Counted from the first letter of the stretch, positions 23,663 to 32,649 are shown. The stretch is DNA of 36,421 nt from Sphingomonas endophytica (GCF_001476895.1 NZ_LDTB01000044.1:1-36421); one strand, 5' to 3'. Translations and numbers: made by a program. The notes: generated from the sequence alone by a model not told the origin.

Positions 23663-24738
23663 CCTGCCAGTTCGACGTGATTGCGCTGCCGGAACAGCGC
23701 CTCGGGCATCTCGGCGCGCATATATGTCAGCAACGCTTCACGTATCTCGCACCGCAGGTCGAAGGCGGTCGAGGCGTCCTTGGCGGTCATCAACCCGCGT
23801 AGTTCGACCGATCCGTCCGCCTTCACGTCCGTCACCTGCAGGTTCCAGAAGCGCCCGTCCCAGCGATTGCTGGCGGTGACGATCTCGCCCAGCTTGACCC
23901 GCAGCCGCTCGACATCGGCGCCCGCATCGACATACCAGAACACGCTGCCGAGCAGCGCGCTCGACTGCCGGGTCCAGTTCTGGAAACTCTGCTCCAGGAA
24001 CTTCGACACGGGCACGACCAGCCGCCGCTCGTCCCAGATCTTGACGACCACATAGGTCAGCCGGATCTCCTCGATCCGCCCCCATTCGTTGTCGATGATG
24101 ACCACGTCGTCGATGCGGATCGGCTCGGTAAAGATCATCTGGAAGCCGGCGATCAGATTCTTGAGCGCCGGCTGCGCCGCCGCGCCGACCGCCAGCCCCG
24201 CCAGTCCCGCCGATGCCGCCAGCGTCACGCCCAGGCTGCGCACGCTGGGGATCGTCATCAGCATCGTGCAGATCGTGACCAGCAGGATGATCGACACGAA
24301 GATCCGCTGGAAGATGCCCAGTCGCGTCCGCCGTCGGCGCGCCCGCAGATTGTCGGCCACGCTGATGTCGGCATGGCGGATCATCACGTCGGTGACGGTG
24401 CCGACCGCGACGATCGCGCACCAGCCCATCAGGCCTGGAACCAGCAGCGCCGCGATCCGGCCCCATAAGGCCGCTTGACCGCGCGTCAGGTCCAGCGCGG
24501 GCTGCACCGCCGCCAGCGCGATCGCCAGCATCAGCCAGCGCAGCAGCTTGCGGATCCGCTCCACGAACAGCGCGCTGGCGCTCTCGGGGCGCGCATGGGT
24601 TGCCCGGCGCGCGACCCAGATGACGATCCGGTGCAGCACCAGTGCGAGCGCGAGCACGCCGACGACATACAGCAGGTCGACCAGCCACCCTGGCCAGTCG
24701 TGCAGCCACCTTTGCGCGGTCCTGCTCAAGTCCGCCAT
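23602..24738 (-). CDS. MscS-family mechanosensitive channel
   Basis: A 378-residue membrane protein with four or five helices, the last being the pore helix (SLGVTLAASAGLAGLAVGAAAQPALKNLIAG, rich in Gly/Ala as in MscS TM3). The cytoplasmic beta domain follows: IFTEPIRIDDVVIIDNEWGRIEEIRLTYV and RRLVVPVSKFLEQSFQNWTR. It would release solutes during hypo-osmotic shock. The Ser/Gly/Asp-rich C-terminal tail (about 20 residues) lies over the end of the diguanylate cyclase gene. The start at 24738 has AGAGGGG before it; an ATG six codons upstream has none. Confidence 0.9.
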   Translation of the reverse strand: MADLSRTAQRWLHDWPGWLVDLLYVVGVLALALVLHRIVIWVARRATHARPESASALFVERIRKLLRWLMLAIALAAVQPALDLTRGQAALWGRIAALLVPGLMGWCAIVAVGTVTDVMIRHADISVADNLRARRRRTRLGIFQRIFVSIILLVTICTMLMTIPSVRSLGVTLAASAGLAGLAVGAAAQPALKNLIAGFQMIFTEPIRIDDVVIIDNEWGRIEEIRLTYVVVKIWDERRLVVPVSKFLEQSFQNWTRQSSALLGSVFWYVDAGADVERLRVKLGEIVTASNRWDGRFWNLQVTDVKADGSVELRGLMTAKDASTAFDLRCEIREALLTYMRAEMPEALFRQRNHVELAGYSNSGPSSGSADRSSDSNG

Positions 24739-24802
24739 CGCCCCTCTCACGTTCATGATGTGATGGCGGTGAAACGAGGGGGCGGGGCGGGGTGTTCCGA
24801 CG

Positions 24803-26452
24803 TCAGGCGTCGGCGGGCAGACGATAGTCCTTCAGCTGCGCGCGCAGCAGCTTCTTGTCGATCTTGCCGGTCGCGCCCAGCGGGATCGCCTCCACCACCA
24901 GCACGTCGTCAGGCATCCACCAGCGGGCGATCTTGCCGTCGAGGAAGGCGAGCAGCTCGGCCTTGTCCGCCGTCTGGCCGGGGGCGACCTGGACCAGCAG
25001 CACCGGGCGCTCGTCCCATTTCGGATGCGGCACCCCGATCACGGCGGCGAGCGCGACCGCGGGATGGCCGACCGCGATATTCTCGATCTCGATCGAGCTG
25101 ATCCACTCGCCGCCCGACTTCACGATGTCCTTCGCGCGATCGGTGATGTGCATGTAACCGGCGGCATCGATGGTCGCGACGTCGCCGGTGTCGAAGAAGC
25201 CGTCCGGGTCCAGCACCGCGCCGCCCTCCGCGTCTTCCTCGCCGCGGAAATAGCCGCTGGCGACCGTCGCGCCGCGGATCAGCAGCCGCCCGGCGGTCTG
25301 GCCGTCACGCGGAAGGACGCGACCCGCATCGTCGACCAGCCGGAAGTCGAGCCCGATCTGCAAGCGGCCCTGCATCGCCTTGCGCCGCACCTGCTCGTCA
25401 TAGGGCTGCGCCAGCACCTCGACCGTGGGCGAGGAGAGCGTGGCGAGCGGCGACGTCTCGGTCATCCCCCAGCCCTGGATGACTTCGACGCCGTAGTCGT
25501 CCTGATAGGCGCGGATCAGCGATTCGGGCGGCGCGGCGCCGCCGATGACGACGCGGTGCAGGGTCGAGAAGCCGCGCCCCGTGCCGCGCAGATACTGGAG
25601 CAATCCCTGCCAGACGGTCGGCACGGCGGCGGAGAAGGTGACGCCTTCCTGCTCGATCAACTCGTACAGCGATTCGCCGTCCATGCGCGATCCGGGCAGC
25701 ACCAGCTTGCTCCCGGCGGCGGGCGCGGCATAGACGACGCCCCACGCGTTGGCATGGTACATCGGCACCACCAACAGCGTCGTCTCACGCTGCGTCAGAC
25801 CCAGCGCATCGGCCTGAAGGCACATCAGCGTGTGCAGATAGTTGGAGCGGTGCGAGTAGAGCACGCCCTTCGGATTGCCGGTCGTGCCGGAGGTGTAGCA
25901 CAGCCCGCACGCCAGCCGCTCGTCGAACCCGCCCCAGACGGCGGTGCCGGCGTGCTCCGCGATCCAGTCGTCGAACGCCACCGCCGGAAAGTCGAGAGTG
26001 GGCATCTGTACGGTGTCGCACAGGAACACGATCCGCTCGATCGTCGGCACATCACGCGCCAGTCGTGCGGCAAGCGCGGCGAAGCCGGGATCGACGAACA
26101 GCAGCCGGTCGCCGGCATGGTTGGCGATCCACGCGATCTGGTCGGGGAACAGGCGCGGGTTGAGCGTGTGGAGCACCGCGCCGATGTTGGTCGCGCCGTA
26201 CCACGCCGCCATGTGGCGGGCGCTGTTCCAGCCGAGCGTCGCGACCCGGTCGCCCGGCGCGATCCCGGCGGCGAGCAGCGCGTCGGACACCCGGCGCGCG
26301 GTGTCGCGCAGGTCGCGATAGTTGGTGCGCGTGACCGAACCGTCCGCCTCCCGCGACACGATCTCGCGATCGCCATGCCATGTCGCACCGTGATCGAGGA
26401 AGCGATCGACGGTCAGCGCGCTGTCCTGCATCAACCCGAACATTCCGGCCAT
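24803..26452 (-). CDS. acyl-CoA ligase, DmdB-like (fatty-acyl or methylthiopropionate)
   Basis: A 549-residue ANL-superfamily adenylating enzyme. The P-loop-like A3 motif YTSGTTGNPKG is at 186-196, with GWGMTETSP (A5), FDTGDVATID (A7), RAKDIVKSGGEWISS (A8) and the C-terminal LGATGKIDKKLLR with the catalytic Lys (A10). The start GLMQD...DHGATWHGDREIVSR resembles 3-methylmercaptopropionate-CoA ligases (DmdB) as well as medium/long-chain fatty-acid ligases. Substrate is open. GAGGGAGAG precedes the ATG. It lies downstream of the peptide transporter, separated by a strong hairpin, so probably a separate unit. Confidence 0.9.
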   Translation of the reverse strand: MAGMFGLMQDSALTVDRFLDHGATWHGDREIVSREADGSVTRTNYRDLRDTARRVSDALLAAGIAPGDRVATLGWNSARHMAAWYGATNIGAVLHTLNPRLFPDQIAWIANHAGDRLLFVDPGFAALAARLARDVPTIERIVFLCDTVQMPTLDFPAVAFDDWIAEHAGTAVWGGFDERLACGLCYTSGTTGNPKGVLYSHRSNYLHTLMCLQADALGLTQRETTLLVVPMYHANAWGVVYAAPAAGSKLVLPGSRMDGESLYELIEQEGVTFSAAVPTVWQGLLQYLRGTGRGFSTLHRVVIGGAAPPESLIRAYQDDYGVEVIQGWGMTETSPLATLSSPTVEVLAQPYDEQVRRKAMQGRLQIGLDFRLVDDAGRVLPRDGQTAGRLLIRGATVASGYFRGEEDAEGGAVLDPDGFFDTGDVATIDAAGYMHITDRAKDIVKSGGEWISSIEIENIAVGHPAVALAAVIGVPHPKWDERPVLLVQVAPGQTADKAELLAFLDGKIARWWMPDDVLVVEAIPLGATGKIDKKLLRAQLKDYRLPADA

Positions 26453-26477
26453 CGCTCTCCCTCACGCCCAACCAAGA

Positions 26478-26511
26478 ACGGCGGCGTCTCCGTGGGGGAG
26501 ATCGCCGCCGT
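26478..26511 (-). terminator. strong hairpin after the peptide transporter gene
   Basis: ACGGCGGCGTCTCC and its near-perfect complement GGGAGATCGCCGCCGT (one bulged base) form a stem of about 14 bp with a 4-base loop. Reading with the minus-strand genes, the sequence after the hairpin is TCTTGGTTGGG, modestly T-rich. It lies 49 bases after the transporter stop and just before the ligase gene, so it probably ends transporter transcription. Confidence 0.6.
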
Positions 26512-26559
26512 CGGTGCTGCCAGAAGCGACAGGCTTTGTCGCGTGTCGATTGATGTCAA

Positions 26560-28359
26560 TTATTGCACGCCGTGCATCCACTTGCGGATGATCGGGGAGA
26601 GCAGCAGCAACAGCCCGCCGACGCCCGCCGCGACCAGTCCGATCGTCCAGAACACACCGTTATAGGTGTCCAGGCTGACCTTGAGATTGGTGACCTGTCC
26701 GCCGACCGTCTCGACGCTGGCGACCTGCGCCACCACGCCGGCGACATATTGCGCGACCGACACCGACAGGAACCACACGCCCATCATCAGCCCGACGACG
26801 CGCGCGATCGACAATTTCGTCACCATCGACAGGCCGACCGGCGAGATGCACAATTCGGCGACCGAGTGGATGAGATACAGGCCGGCCAGCCACCAGATCG
26901 CGACCTTGAAGTCCGGGCTCGCAAACCGTCCGCCCCAGACCAGAAACAGGAAGCCGAGCCCGACGAGGATCAGCGCGATGCCGAACTTCACCGGGATCGA
27001 CGGTTCGCGACGCTGCGCCGCCAGTTTCGTCCACATCGCCGCCATGATCGGCGCGAAGACGACAATGAAGAAGGCGTTGAAGAACTGCGTCTGCCCCGCC
27101 GACAGCGAGAACAACCCGAACACCGACAGATCGGTATTGCGGTCGGCGTAGAGCGTCAGGCTCGATCCCGCCTGCTCGAACAGGGTCCAGAACACCACGT
27201 TGAACACGATCAGCGTCATCGCGGCCAGCATCATCTGGAATTCGACGCGCGATCCCTTCGCATAGGACCAGATCAGGATGCCCGGCACCGCGATCAGGAA
27301 GGTGCCGAACAGCAGCTTGCCCATCAGCGGCAGCGCCAGCACGTAACCGACGATCCCGGCCCCCGCGACCGGCTCCGGCGCGTTCATCAGGTTGGTGAAC
27401 AGCAGATAGAAGAGCGGCACGCCGATCAGCGCGGCGGCATAGATGCCCATCGCGCGATCCTTCTGGCCCGGCTGGACCGGCGGCTCGCCATAGCCGCTGA
27501 GCCGTCCGCCATCGAACTGGATCAGCGACCACGAAATCAGCATGCCGAGCGCGGCGAGCCCGAACCCGGCCCACCAGCCGACCATCGTCGCCAGCAGCGG
27601 GCAGAGCAATTGCGACAGCAACGAGCCGAGGTTGATCCCCATGTAGAAGATCGTGAAGCCGGTATCGCGGCGTCGGTCCCCGGCCGGATACAGCTCGCCG
27701 ACCATCGTCGAGATGTTGGGCTTGAAGAAGCCGTTGCCGACCGACACCATGCAAAGCGCCAGCAACATCAGCGTGACATGGAACGCGCTGCGCTCGCCGT
27801 CCGACTGGAAGCCGCCCTCGGCGATGACGCGCTCGGGCTGCCCGCCGGCGTTCAGCAGCGCGACGGTGCCGTCGTCATTGCCCTTGATCGCCAGCCGCTG
27901 CGCGCCGTCGACGACGTAGCGAGTCTCCGCCCCGGCGGCGTTCTTTTCGATCGCCACCTCGTACCGCTGGCCGTCGATGGTCGCGAACGGCCTGGCCGTC
28001 TCGCCCCCGAAGCAGAGCGTGAAGTAACCGATCGCCATCAGCACCGCGCCGAACTTCACCGCGCGCTTCGACCCCAGATACTGGTCGGCCAGATAGCCGC
28101 CGATCAGCGGCGTCAGATACACCAACGCCGTGTAGCCGCCGTACAGCCCGGTCGCGGCGCGATCGCCGAACAGGAAATGCTGCGTCAGGTACAGCGTCAG
28201 CAGCGCGCGCATGCCGTAGAAGCCGAACCGCTCCCACATTTCTGTCGTGAACAGCCGCGCGAGCTGGCGCGGATGGCCGAACCACGTCGCCTCCTTCGTG
28301 GGGTTTACGTGGCTGATGTCCGGTTCGCGTGGCGAATCGGCGGTCGGGGTATCCACCAT
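26560..28359 (-). CDS. POT/PTR2-family peptide transporter
   Basis: A 599-residue major-facilitator transporter taking up di- and tripeptides with protons. The family motif ExxERF is TEMWERFGFYGMR (Glu40-Phe45), followed by LTPLIGGYLADQYLGSKR, GNGFFKPNISTMVGELY and FYMGINLGSLLSQ. Twelve or more membrane helices. Between helices 3 and 4 there is an insertion of about 75 residues (119-192) that is hydrophilic and beta-rich (RPFATIDGQRYEVAIEKN, DDGTVALLNAGGQPERV), probably periplasmic. The ATG at 28359 is where homology starts; AGGAG lies 12 bases upstream. Divergent from the nitroreductase gene. Confidence 0.92.
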   Translation of the reverse strand: MVDTPTADSPREPDISHVNPTKEATWFGHPRQLARLFTTEMWERFGFYGMRALLTLYLTQHFLFGDRAATGLYGGYTALVYLTPLIGGYLADQYLGSKRAVKFGAVLMAIGYFTLCFGGETARPFATIDGQRYEVAIEKNAAGAETRYVVDGAQRLAIKGNDDGTVALLNAGGQPERVIAEGGFQSDGERSAFHVTLMLLALCMVSVGNGFFKPNISTMVGELYPAGDRRRDTGFTIFYMGINLGSLLSQLLCPLLATMVGWWAGFGLAALGMLISWSLIQFDGGRLSGYGEPPVQPGQKDRAMGIYAAALIGVPLFYLLFTNLMNAPEPVAGAGIVGYVLALPLMGKLLFGTFLIAVPGILIWSYAKGSRVEFQMMLAAMTLIVFNVVFWTLFEQAGSSLTLYADRNTDLSVFGLFSLSAGQTQFFNAFFIVVFAPIMAAMWTKLAAQRREPSIPVKFGIALILVGLGFLFLVWGGRFASPDFKVAIWWLAGLYLIHSVAELCISPVGLSMVTKLSIARVVGLMMGVWFLSVSVAQYVAGVVAQVASVETVGGQVTNLKVSLDTYNGVFWTIGLVAAGVGGLLLLLSPIIRKWMHGVQ

Positions 28360-28483
28360 GAGGGGAAGGCGCTCCTGAAAACTTTCGATGGCCCCTCGTG
28401 GGGCGCGACACAATGTTGCGCGCGAGACTAACGCCAAACCGGCCGCTGTAAATATCCTGTCACATGGCGTATCGGCACGCGCG

Positions 28484-29062
28484 ATGTTCAACGATCGCTC
28501 CACCCCGCTCTCGCTCCTGTCCACGCGCCGTTCGGGCAAGCCGCGCGATCTGGTCGCGCCCGGGCCCGGCCATGACGAGATCGTCGCCATGATCCGCCTT
28601 GCCGGCCGGACCCCCGATCACGGCAAGCTCGCGCCGTGGCGGTTCGTGATCGTCGGCGACGACCGGCGCGACGCGCTCGCCGCATTGCTGGTCGACGCCT
28701 ATCGTGCCGAACGGCCCGAGGCGGGGCGGCTGGAGATCGAGGCGATGGATCAATTCGCGCGTCAGGCACCCGCACTGGTCGTGGCCTTGTCGTCGCCGCG
28801 CACCGACAGCCACATTCCGCTCTGGGAGCAGGAATTGTCGACGGGCGCGGCGTGCATGAACCTGCTCCATGCGGTTCATGCGCATGGCTATGCCGGCGGG
28901 TGGCTGACCGGCTGGCCAGCCTTCTCCGATCGCGTTCGGGACGCGTTCGGACAGGCGCCGGAGCGGATCGCCGGATTCATGTTCATCGGCACGCCGGGGC
29001 GCCCGCTGGAAGAACGCCCGCGCCCGGACGAGGAGAAGCTGTGGAGCGACTGGCGGGGTTGA
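28484..29062 (+). CDS. nitroreductase family protein (YdjA-like)
   Basis: A 192-residue FMN enzyme of the small nitroreductase family. It has an N-terminal STRRSGKPRDLVAPGP (the RRS-type FMN-binding Arg), RTPDHGKLAPWRFVIV, a central STGAACMNLLHAVHAHGYAGGWLTG helix and C-terminal FMFIGTPGRPLEERPRP. It is close to YdjA in length and in the PDHGxLxPWRF segment. It would reduce nitro compounds or quinones with NAD(P)H. The ATG at 28484 lacks a good ribosome binding site; longer versions upstream have no homology. Confidence 0.9.
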   Translation: MFNDRSTPLSLLSTRRSGKPRDLVAPGPGHDEIVAMIRLAGRTPDHGKLAPWRFVIVGDDRRDALAALLVDAYRAERPEAGRLEIEAMDQFARQAPALVVALSSPRTDSHIPLWEQELSTGAACMNLLHAVHAHGYAGGWLTGWPAFSDRVRDAFGQAPERIAGFMFIGTPGRPLEERPRPDEEKLWSDWRG

Positions 29063-29071
29063 GCGCCACGC

Positions 29072-29099
29072 TCGACAACCGGCCCACATGCTGTATTAA
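29072..29099 (+). promoter_or_regulatory. possible promoter of the GntR gene
   Basis: TCGACA (29072-29077) and TATTAA (29094-29099) are 16 bases apart. The expected start of transcription is at about 29106, the first base of the GntR gene, which would give a leaderless message. AAGG 4 bases before the ATG could instead be a weak ribosome binding site. Confidence 0.3.
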
Positions 29100-29105
29100 G
29101 GCAGC

Positions 29106-29462
29106 ATGGCAGCGCTCAGCAACGACGACTCGCCGGTCTATCTCCGGTTGCGCGGCACGATCGCGGCGGCGATCCTGCGTGGGGACTTCACGGCGGGTGA
29201 CCAGCTTCCCTCGGTCCGGGCGCTCGCCGCCGAACATGGCGCGAACCCGCTGACCGTCGCCAAGGCCTATCAGAGCTTTCAGGACGACGGCTACGTGGAG
29301 GTACGGCGCGGGGTCGGCATGTTCGTGCTGCCCGGCGCGGCGGAGCGGCTGCGCACGGTCGAGCGCGACGATTTCCTCGCGCAGCAATGGCCCCGTATCC
29401 GGGAACGGATCGAACTGCTTGGGCTGGACGTGGTCACGCTCCTGGAACGCGTTCCCGCCTGA
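29106..29462 (+). CDS. GntR-family regulator, YtrA subfamily
   Basis: A 118-residue protein: a GntR winged helix-turn-helix (PVYLRLRGTIAAAILRGDFTAGDQLPSVRALAAEHGANPLTVAKAYQSFQDDGYVEVRRGVGMFVLPGA-type arrangement, residues 10-78) and a short helical tail of about 40 residues. The lack of a large ligand domain and the short dimerisation tail place it in the YtrA subfamily, whose members usually repress neighbouring envelope or ABC transporter genes. Here the next gene, 12 bases downstream, is an Ivy-like lipoprotein, probably in the same transcript. Confidence 0.92.
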   Translation: MAALSNDDSPVYLRLRGTIAAAILRGDFTAGDQLPSVRALAAEHGANPLTVAKAYQSFQDDGYVEVRRGVGMFVLPGAAERLRTVERDDFLAQQWPRIRERIELLGLDVVTLLERVPA

Positions 29463-29474
29463 CGCTTTGACCGC

Positions 29475-29963
29475 ATGATGCGCGCGACCCTTCTTTCCCT
29501 GACGCTCGGGCTGTCACTGGCGGCGTGCCAACGCGCGCCCGAACCTGCGCCGATGCCGACCGCTACGACGGTCAGCCCGACGCCGACGCCTCCGGCGCGT
29601 GTCGCGGCGGATCTGACCCGGTACATCGGCGAGTATCCGACTGAGGACAACGACGCCGGGCCCAGCTTCCTGCGCCAGCCGGTCGTCCGCACCGCCGTCG
29701 CCCGGATCGTCCCCGATGCCGCGGTCCGCGATCTCGTGCTCGGCAGCGACGTCACCGCCACGCCGATCGCGGTGGTGGAGGGCAAGCTGCTCGCCTTCGG
29801 GTGCGAGCCGCACAATTGCGGGCCGCACAATTGGGCGATCGCGATTCGCGAGGACGGCACCGATCCGGCGGTGTGCTATTACGATCAGGACCGCCGCATC
29901 GCGCGCTGGTATCCCGAAAACGCCGCCCGTGCCCCGACGAACGGCTGTCCGTCGGGGGAGTAA
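29475..29963 (+). CDS. Ivy-like lipoprotein (predicted lysozyme inhibitor)
   Basis: A 162-residue lipoprotein with signal MMRATLLSLTLGLSLAAC (Cys18) and a Pro/Thr-rich linker to about residue 45. The folded part has FLRQPVVRTAVARIVP, a beta-rich centre and the loop GCEPHNCGPHNWAIAI (Cys110...Cys115). A C-x-PH-(D/N)-C loop followed by G-x-H/N and a beta strand is the hallmark of Ivy, the inhibitor of C-type lysozyme, where the His in the loop enters the lysozyme active site. The overall order (short helices, then this loop, then a YYD strand) also fits. The call is by motif only. Confidence 0.6.
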   Translation: MMRATLLSLTLGLSLAACQRAPEPAPMPTATTVSPTPTPPARVAADLTRYIGEYPTEDNDAGPSFLRQPVVRTAVARIVPDAAVRDLVLGSDVTATPIAVVEGKLLAFGCEPHNCGPHNWAIAIREDGTDPAVCYYDQDRRIARWYPENAARAPTNGCPSGE

Positions 29964-30010
29964 GGCACTCCGTCATTGCGTCGCTACGCTCGAATTGACG
30001 GCGACAAGGA

Positions 30011-31681
30011 TCAGAACGCGTCCGCCGGTAACGCGTACAAAACCGACGCATCGGCGTTCGCCGCCGCTTCCAGCCCCAGCGCCTCCGGCACGATCTGGTC
30101 GAGGTAGAAAGCCGCCACGGTCCGCTTGACGGCATCCGCCTCGGGCACCCGCGCCTGACGCTCCATCAACCAGCCGCACGACGCGACCGACAGCATCGTC
30201 AGGAACGGATAGCTCGCCGCCTGCCGGTCGTCATTGCCCAGCCCCTGCAAGCGTCGTCCGACGCTCTCGCACGCGTCGATCAGCCGTACCAGCGTCGCAT
30301 GCTGCGCCTCCGCGCGCATGTCGGCGATCAGGTCCGCGAACGCGCCACCGTTCGACAGTGCCAGCTTGCGCCCGACCAGATCGGCCGCCTGAATGCCGTT
30401 GGTGCCCTCGTAGATCGGGGTGATGCGTGCCTCGCGGAAATAGCGCGCCGCGCCCGTCTCCTCGATATAGCCCATCCCGCCGTGGATCTGGACGCCGAGC
30501 GAGGCGACCTCGTTGCCGAGATCGGTGGCATGCGCCTTGGCGAGCGGGGTCATCACTTCCAGCCGCTCTTTCGCGCGCGCATCGCCCAGCGTCGCGCGAT
30601 CGACCTGCCCGCACGCGTAATAGACCAACGCGCGCGCCGCCATCGTCTGCGCCTTCATGCGCAGCAGCATCCGGCGCACGTCGGCATGTTCGACGATCGC
30701 CGCCGCCTTGCCCTCGCGCGCACCCTGCACGCGGTCGCGCGCATAGGCCGCCGCCTTCTGCGTCGCCCCTTCCGCGATCTGCACGCCCTGCAGGCCGACG
30801 TTGAGGCGGGCGTTGTTCATCATCGTGAACATCGCGCGCATGCCGCCGAATTCGGGGCCGATCAGTTCGCCGACGCAATCGTCATGGTCGCCGAACGACA
30901 GCACGCACGTCGGCGAGGCATGCAGCCCCATCTTGTGCTCGATCGACACCACGCGCACGTCGTTGGGCGTCCCGTTCAGCCGCACCTTGGGTACGAGGAA
31001 CAGCGAGATGCCGCGCGTGCCCGCCGGCGCGTCGGGGGTGCGGGCCAGGACGAGGTGGACGATGTTGTCGGCCATGTCGTGATCGCCGAAGCTGATGAAG
31101 ATCTTCGTCCCCTTGATCGAGAACGTGCCGTCGCCGCGCGGGGTGGCGGTCGAGCGCAACGCGCCGACGTCGCTGCCCGCCTGCGGCTCGGTCAGGTTCA
31201 TCGTGCCGGTCCATTCTCCGGTTGCCAGCTTCGGCAGGTACGTCGCCTGCTGCTCGTGCGAGCCGTGATGCGCCAGCGCCTCGATCGCGCCTACCGTCAA
31301 CGTCGGGGCCAGCGCGAACGCCATGTCGGCGGTGCCCAGCGTCTCCAGCACCGCCGCCTGCACCACGAACGGCAGGCCCTGTCCGCCCCAGGCCTCGTCG
31401 ACGCCGATCGTGCCCCAGCCACCCTCGACATAGGCGCGATACGCGGCGGCATAGCCGTCCGGCATCACCACGCCATCGGGCGTCCATTTCGCACCCACCG
31501 TATCGCCGATCTTGGCCAGCGGCGCCCATTCCCCGGCCGCGAATTGCGCGACGCCGTCGAGCACCGCCTCGATCACGTCGGGGCTGGCGGCGGCGAAGCG
31601 CTCGGTGGCGGCGATCTCGTCCAGACGGACGACATGATCGAGCACGAAACGCTGGTCGGCTGTGGCGGCGGCGAAGGGCAT
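30011..31681 (-). CDS. acyl-CoA dehydrogenase, DmdC-like
   Basis: A 556-residue flavoenzyme of the larger acyl-CoA dehydrogenase type. Motifs: the FAD/substrate segment MNLTEPQAGSDVGAL, IKGTKIFISFGDHDMADNIVHLVLAR, RLNVGLQGVQ, and the catalytic Glu in ITPIYEGTNGIQAADLVGRKL. The C-terminal extra helical domain (about residues 430-556) and the start FVLDHVVRLDEI resemble 3-methylmercaptopropionyl-CoA dehydrogenases (DmdC), which are paralogues of fatty-acyl dehydrogenases. GGAGAGAGAA precedes the ATG. A DmdB-like ligase gene lies about 4 kb away on the same strand, without dmdA in view. Confidence 0.92.
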   Translation of the reverse strand: MPFAAATADQRFVLDHVVRLDEIAATERFAAASPDVIEAVLDGVAQFAAGEWAPLAKIGDTVGAKWTPDGVVMPDGYAAAYRAYVEGGWGTIGVDEAWGGQGLPFVVQAAVLETLGTADMAFALAPTLTVGAIEALAHHGSHEQQATYLPKLATGEWTGTMNLTEPQAGSDVGALRSTATPRGDGTFSIKGTKIFISFGDHDMADNIVHLVLARTPDAPAGTRGISLFLVPKVRLNGTPNDVRVVSIEHKMGLHASPTCVLSFGDHDDCVGELIGPEFGGMRAMFTMMNNARLNVGLQGVQIAEGATQKAAAYARDRVQGAREGKAAAIVEHADVRRMLLRMKAQTMAARALVYYACGQVDRATLGDARAKERLEVMTPLAKAHATDLGNEVASLGVQIHGGMGYIEETGAARYFREARITPIYEGTNGIQAADLVGRKLALSNGGAFADLIADMRAEAQHATLVRLIDACESVGRRLQGLGNDDRQAASYPFLTMLSVASCGWLMERQARVPEADAVKRTVAAFYLDQIVPEALGLEAAANADASVLYALPADAF

Positions 31682-31718
31682 TTCTCTCTCTCCTGTCCTG
31701 CCGCTATAGCTGCTGGGG

Positions 31719-32645
31719 ATGAACGCTCAATCCCCCGTCATTCGACGTTACGGCATGGCCGCGGTGCAGGAGGCGGCGGCGCTGATTCGTGCCGGCGGTA
31801 TCGTCGCGGTGCCGACCGAGACGGTGTACGGACTCGCCGCCGACGCGCGCGATTCGGCGGCGGTCGCGCGGATCTATGCCGCCAAAGGGCGGCCGAGCTT
31901 CAACCCGCTGATCGTACACGTCCTCGATGTGCCGGCGGCCGAGCGGATCGCAGTGTTCGACGATGATGCGCTCGCACTTGCGGCGCACTTCTGGCCGGGG
32001 CCGCTGACATTGGTGCTGCCGGTACGCGCGGACGCGGGAATCGCCTCGCTCGTGACCGCCGGGCTGGACACGATCGCGATCCGCGTGCCCGCGCACCGGG
32101 CAATGCGCGCGCTGCTGGAGGCGTCGGGCGCTCCACTCGCCGCGCCGTCCGCGAACGCGAGCAACGCGATCAGCCCGACGAAGGCGGAACATGTCGCCGG
32201 GAGCCTAGGCGTCGCGGTGCCGTTGATCCTCGACGATGGCGCAACCGAGGCGGGGGTCGAATCGACGATCGTCGCCGGGCGGACGATCCTGCGTCCGGGG
32301 CCGGTGACGGCGGAAATGCTGGCGGAGGTGCTGCCGGTCGCCGCCGGCGCCACCGCGCATGTCAGTGCCCCCGGCCAACTCGCGACACACTACGCGCCCC
32401 GCAAACCCCTGCGTTTGGACGCGGATGCGCGCGACGGTGACGAGTGGCTGATCGGCTTCGGCACCATTGCGGGCGACGACACGCTGTCGGCGGCGGGTGA
32501 TCTGGGAGAAGCGGCGGCTCGCCTGTTCGACGCACTCCACCGCGCAGATGCGAGCGATCATGCGAAGATCGCCGTCGCGCCGGTACCGGATGTCGGGGTA
32601 GGCGTCGCGATCAACGACCGCCTCCGCCGCGCCGCGCACCGGTAG
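31719..32645 (+). CDS. sua5: threonylcarbamoyl-AMP synthase (TsaC/Sua5)
   Basis: A 308-residue enzyme that makes threonylcarbamoyl-AMP from threonine, bicarbonate and ATP for the t6A tRNA modification. The YrdC domain fills residues 10-200: PTETVYGLA (32-40), the KxR motif AAKGRPSFNPLIVHV (Lys56, Arg58), TIAIRVPAH, and PSANASNAISPT. A C-terminal Sua5 domain (about 215-308) with SAPGQLATHYAPRKPL is present, so it is the long Sua5 form rather than short TsaC. Divergent from the acyl-CoA dehydrogenase gene across 37 bases. Confidence 0.94.
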   Translation: MNAQSPVIRRYGMAAVQEAAALIRAGGIVAVPTETVYGLAADARDSAAVARIYAAKGRPSFNPLIVHVLDVPAAERIAVFDDDALALAAHFWPGPLTLVLPVRADAGIASLVTAGLDTIAIRVPAHRAMRALLEASGAPLAAPSANASNAISPTKAEHVAGSLGVAVPLILDDGATEAGVESTIVAGRTILRPGPVTAEMLAEVLPVAAGATAHVSAPGQLATHYAPRKPLRLDADARDGDEWLIGFGTIAGDDTLSAAGDLGEAAARLFDALHRADASDHAKIAVAPVPDVGVGVAINDRLRRAAHR

Positions 32646-32649
32646 GGAG

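Noticed and set aside
26563..28431. A 622-codon open frame on the plus strand opposite the peptide transporter
   Set aside because: Its composition (His, Gln, Arg, Asp-rich without hydrophobic core) is that of the complement of a membrane protein gene.
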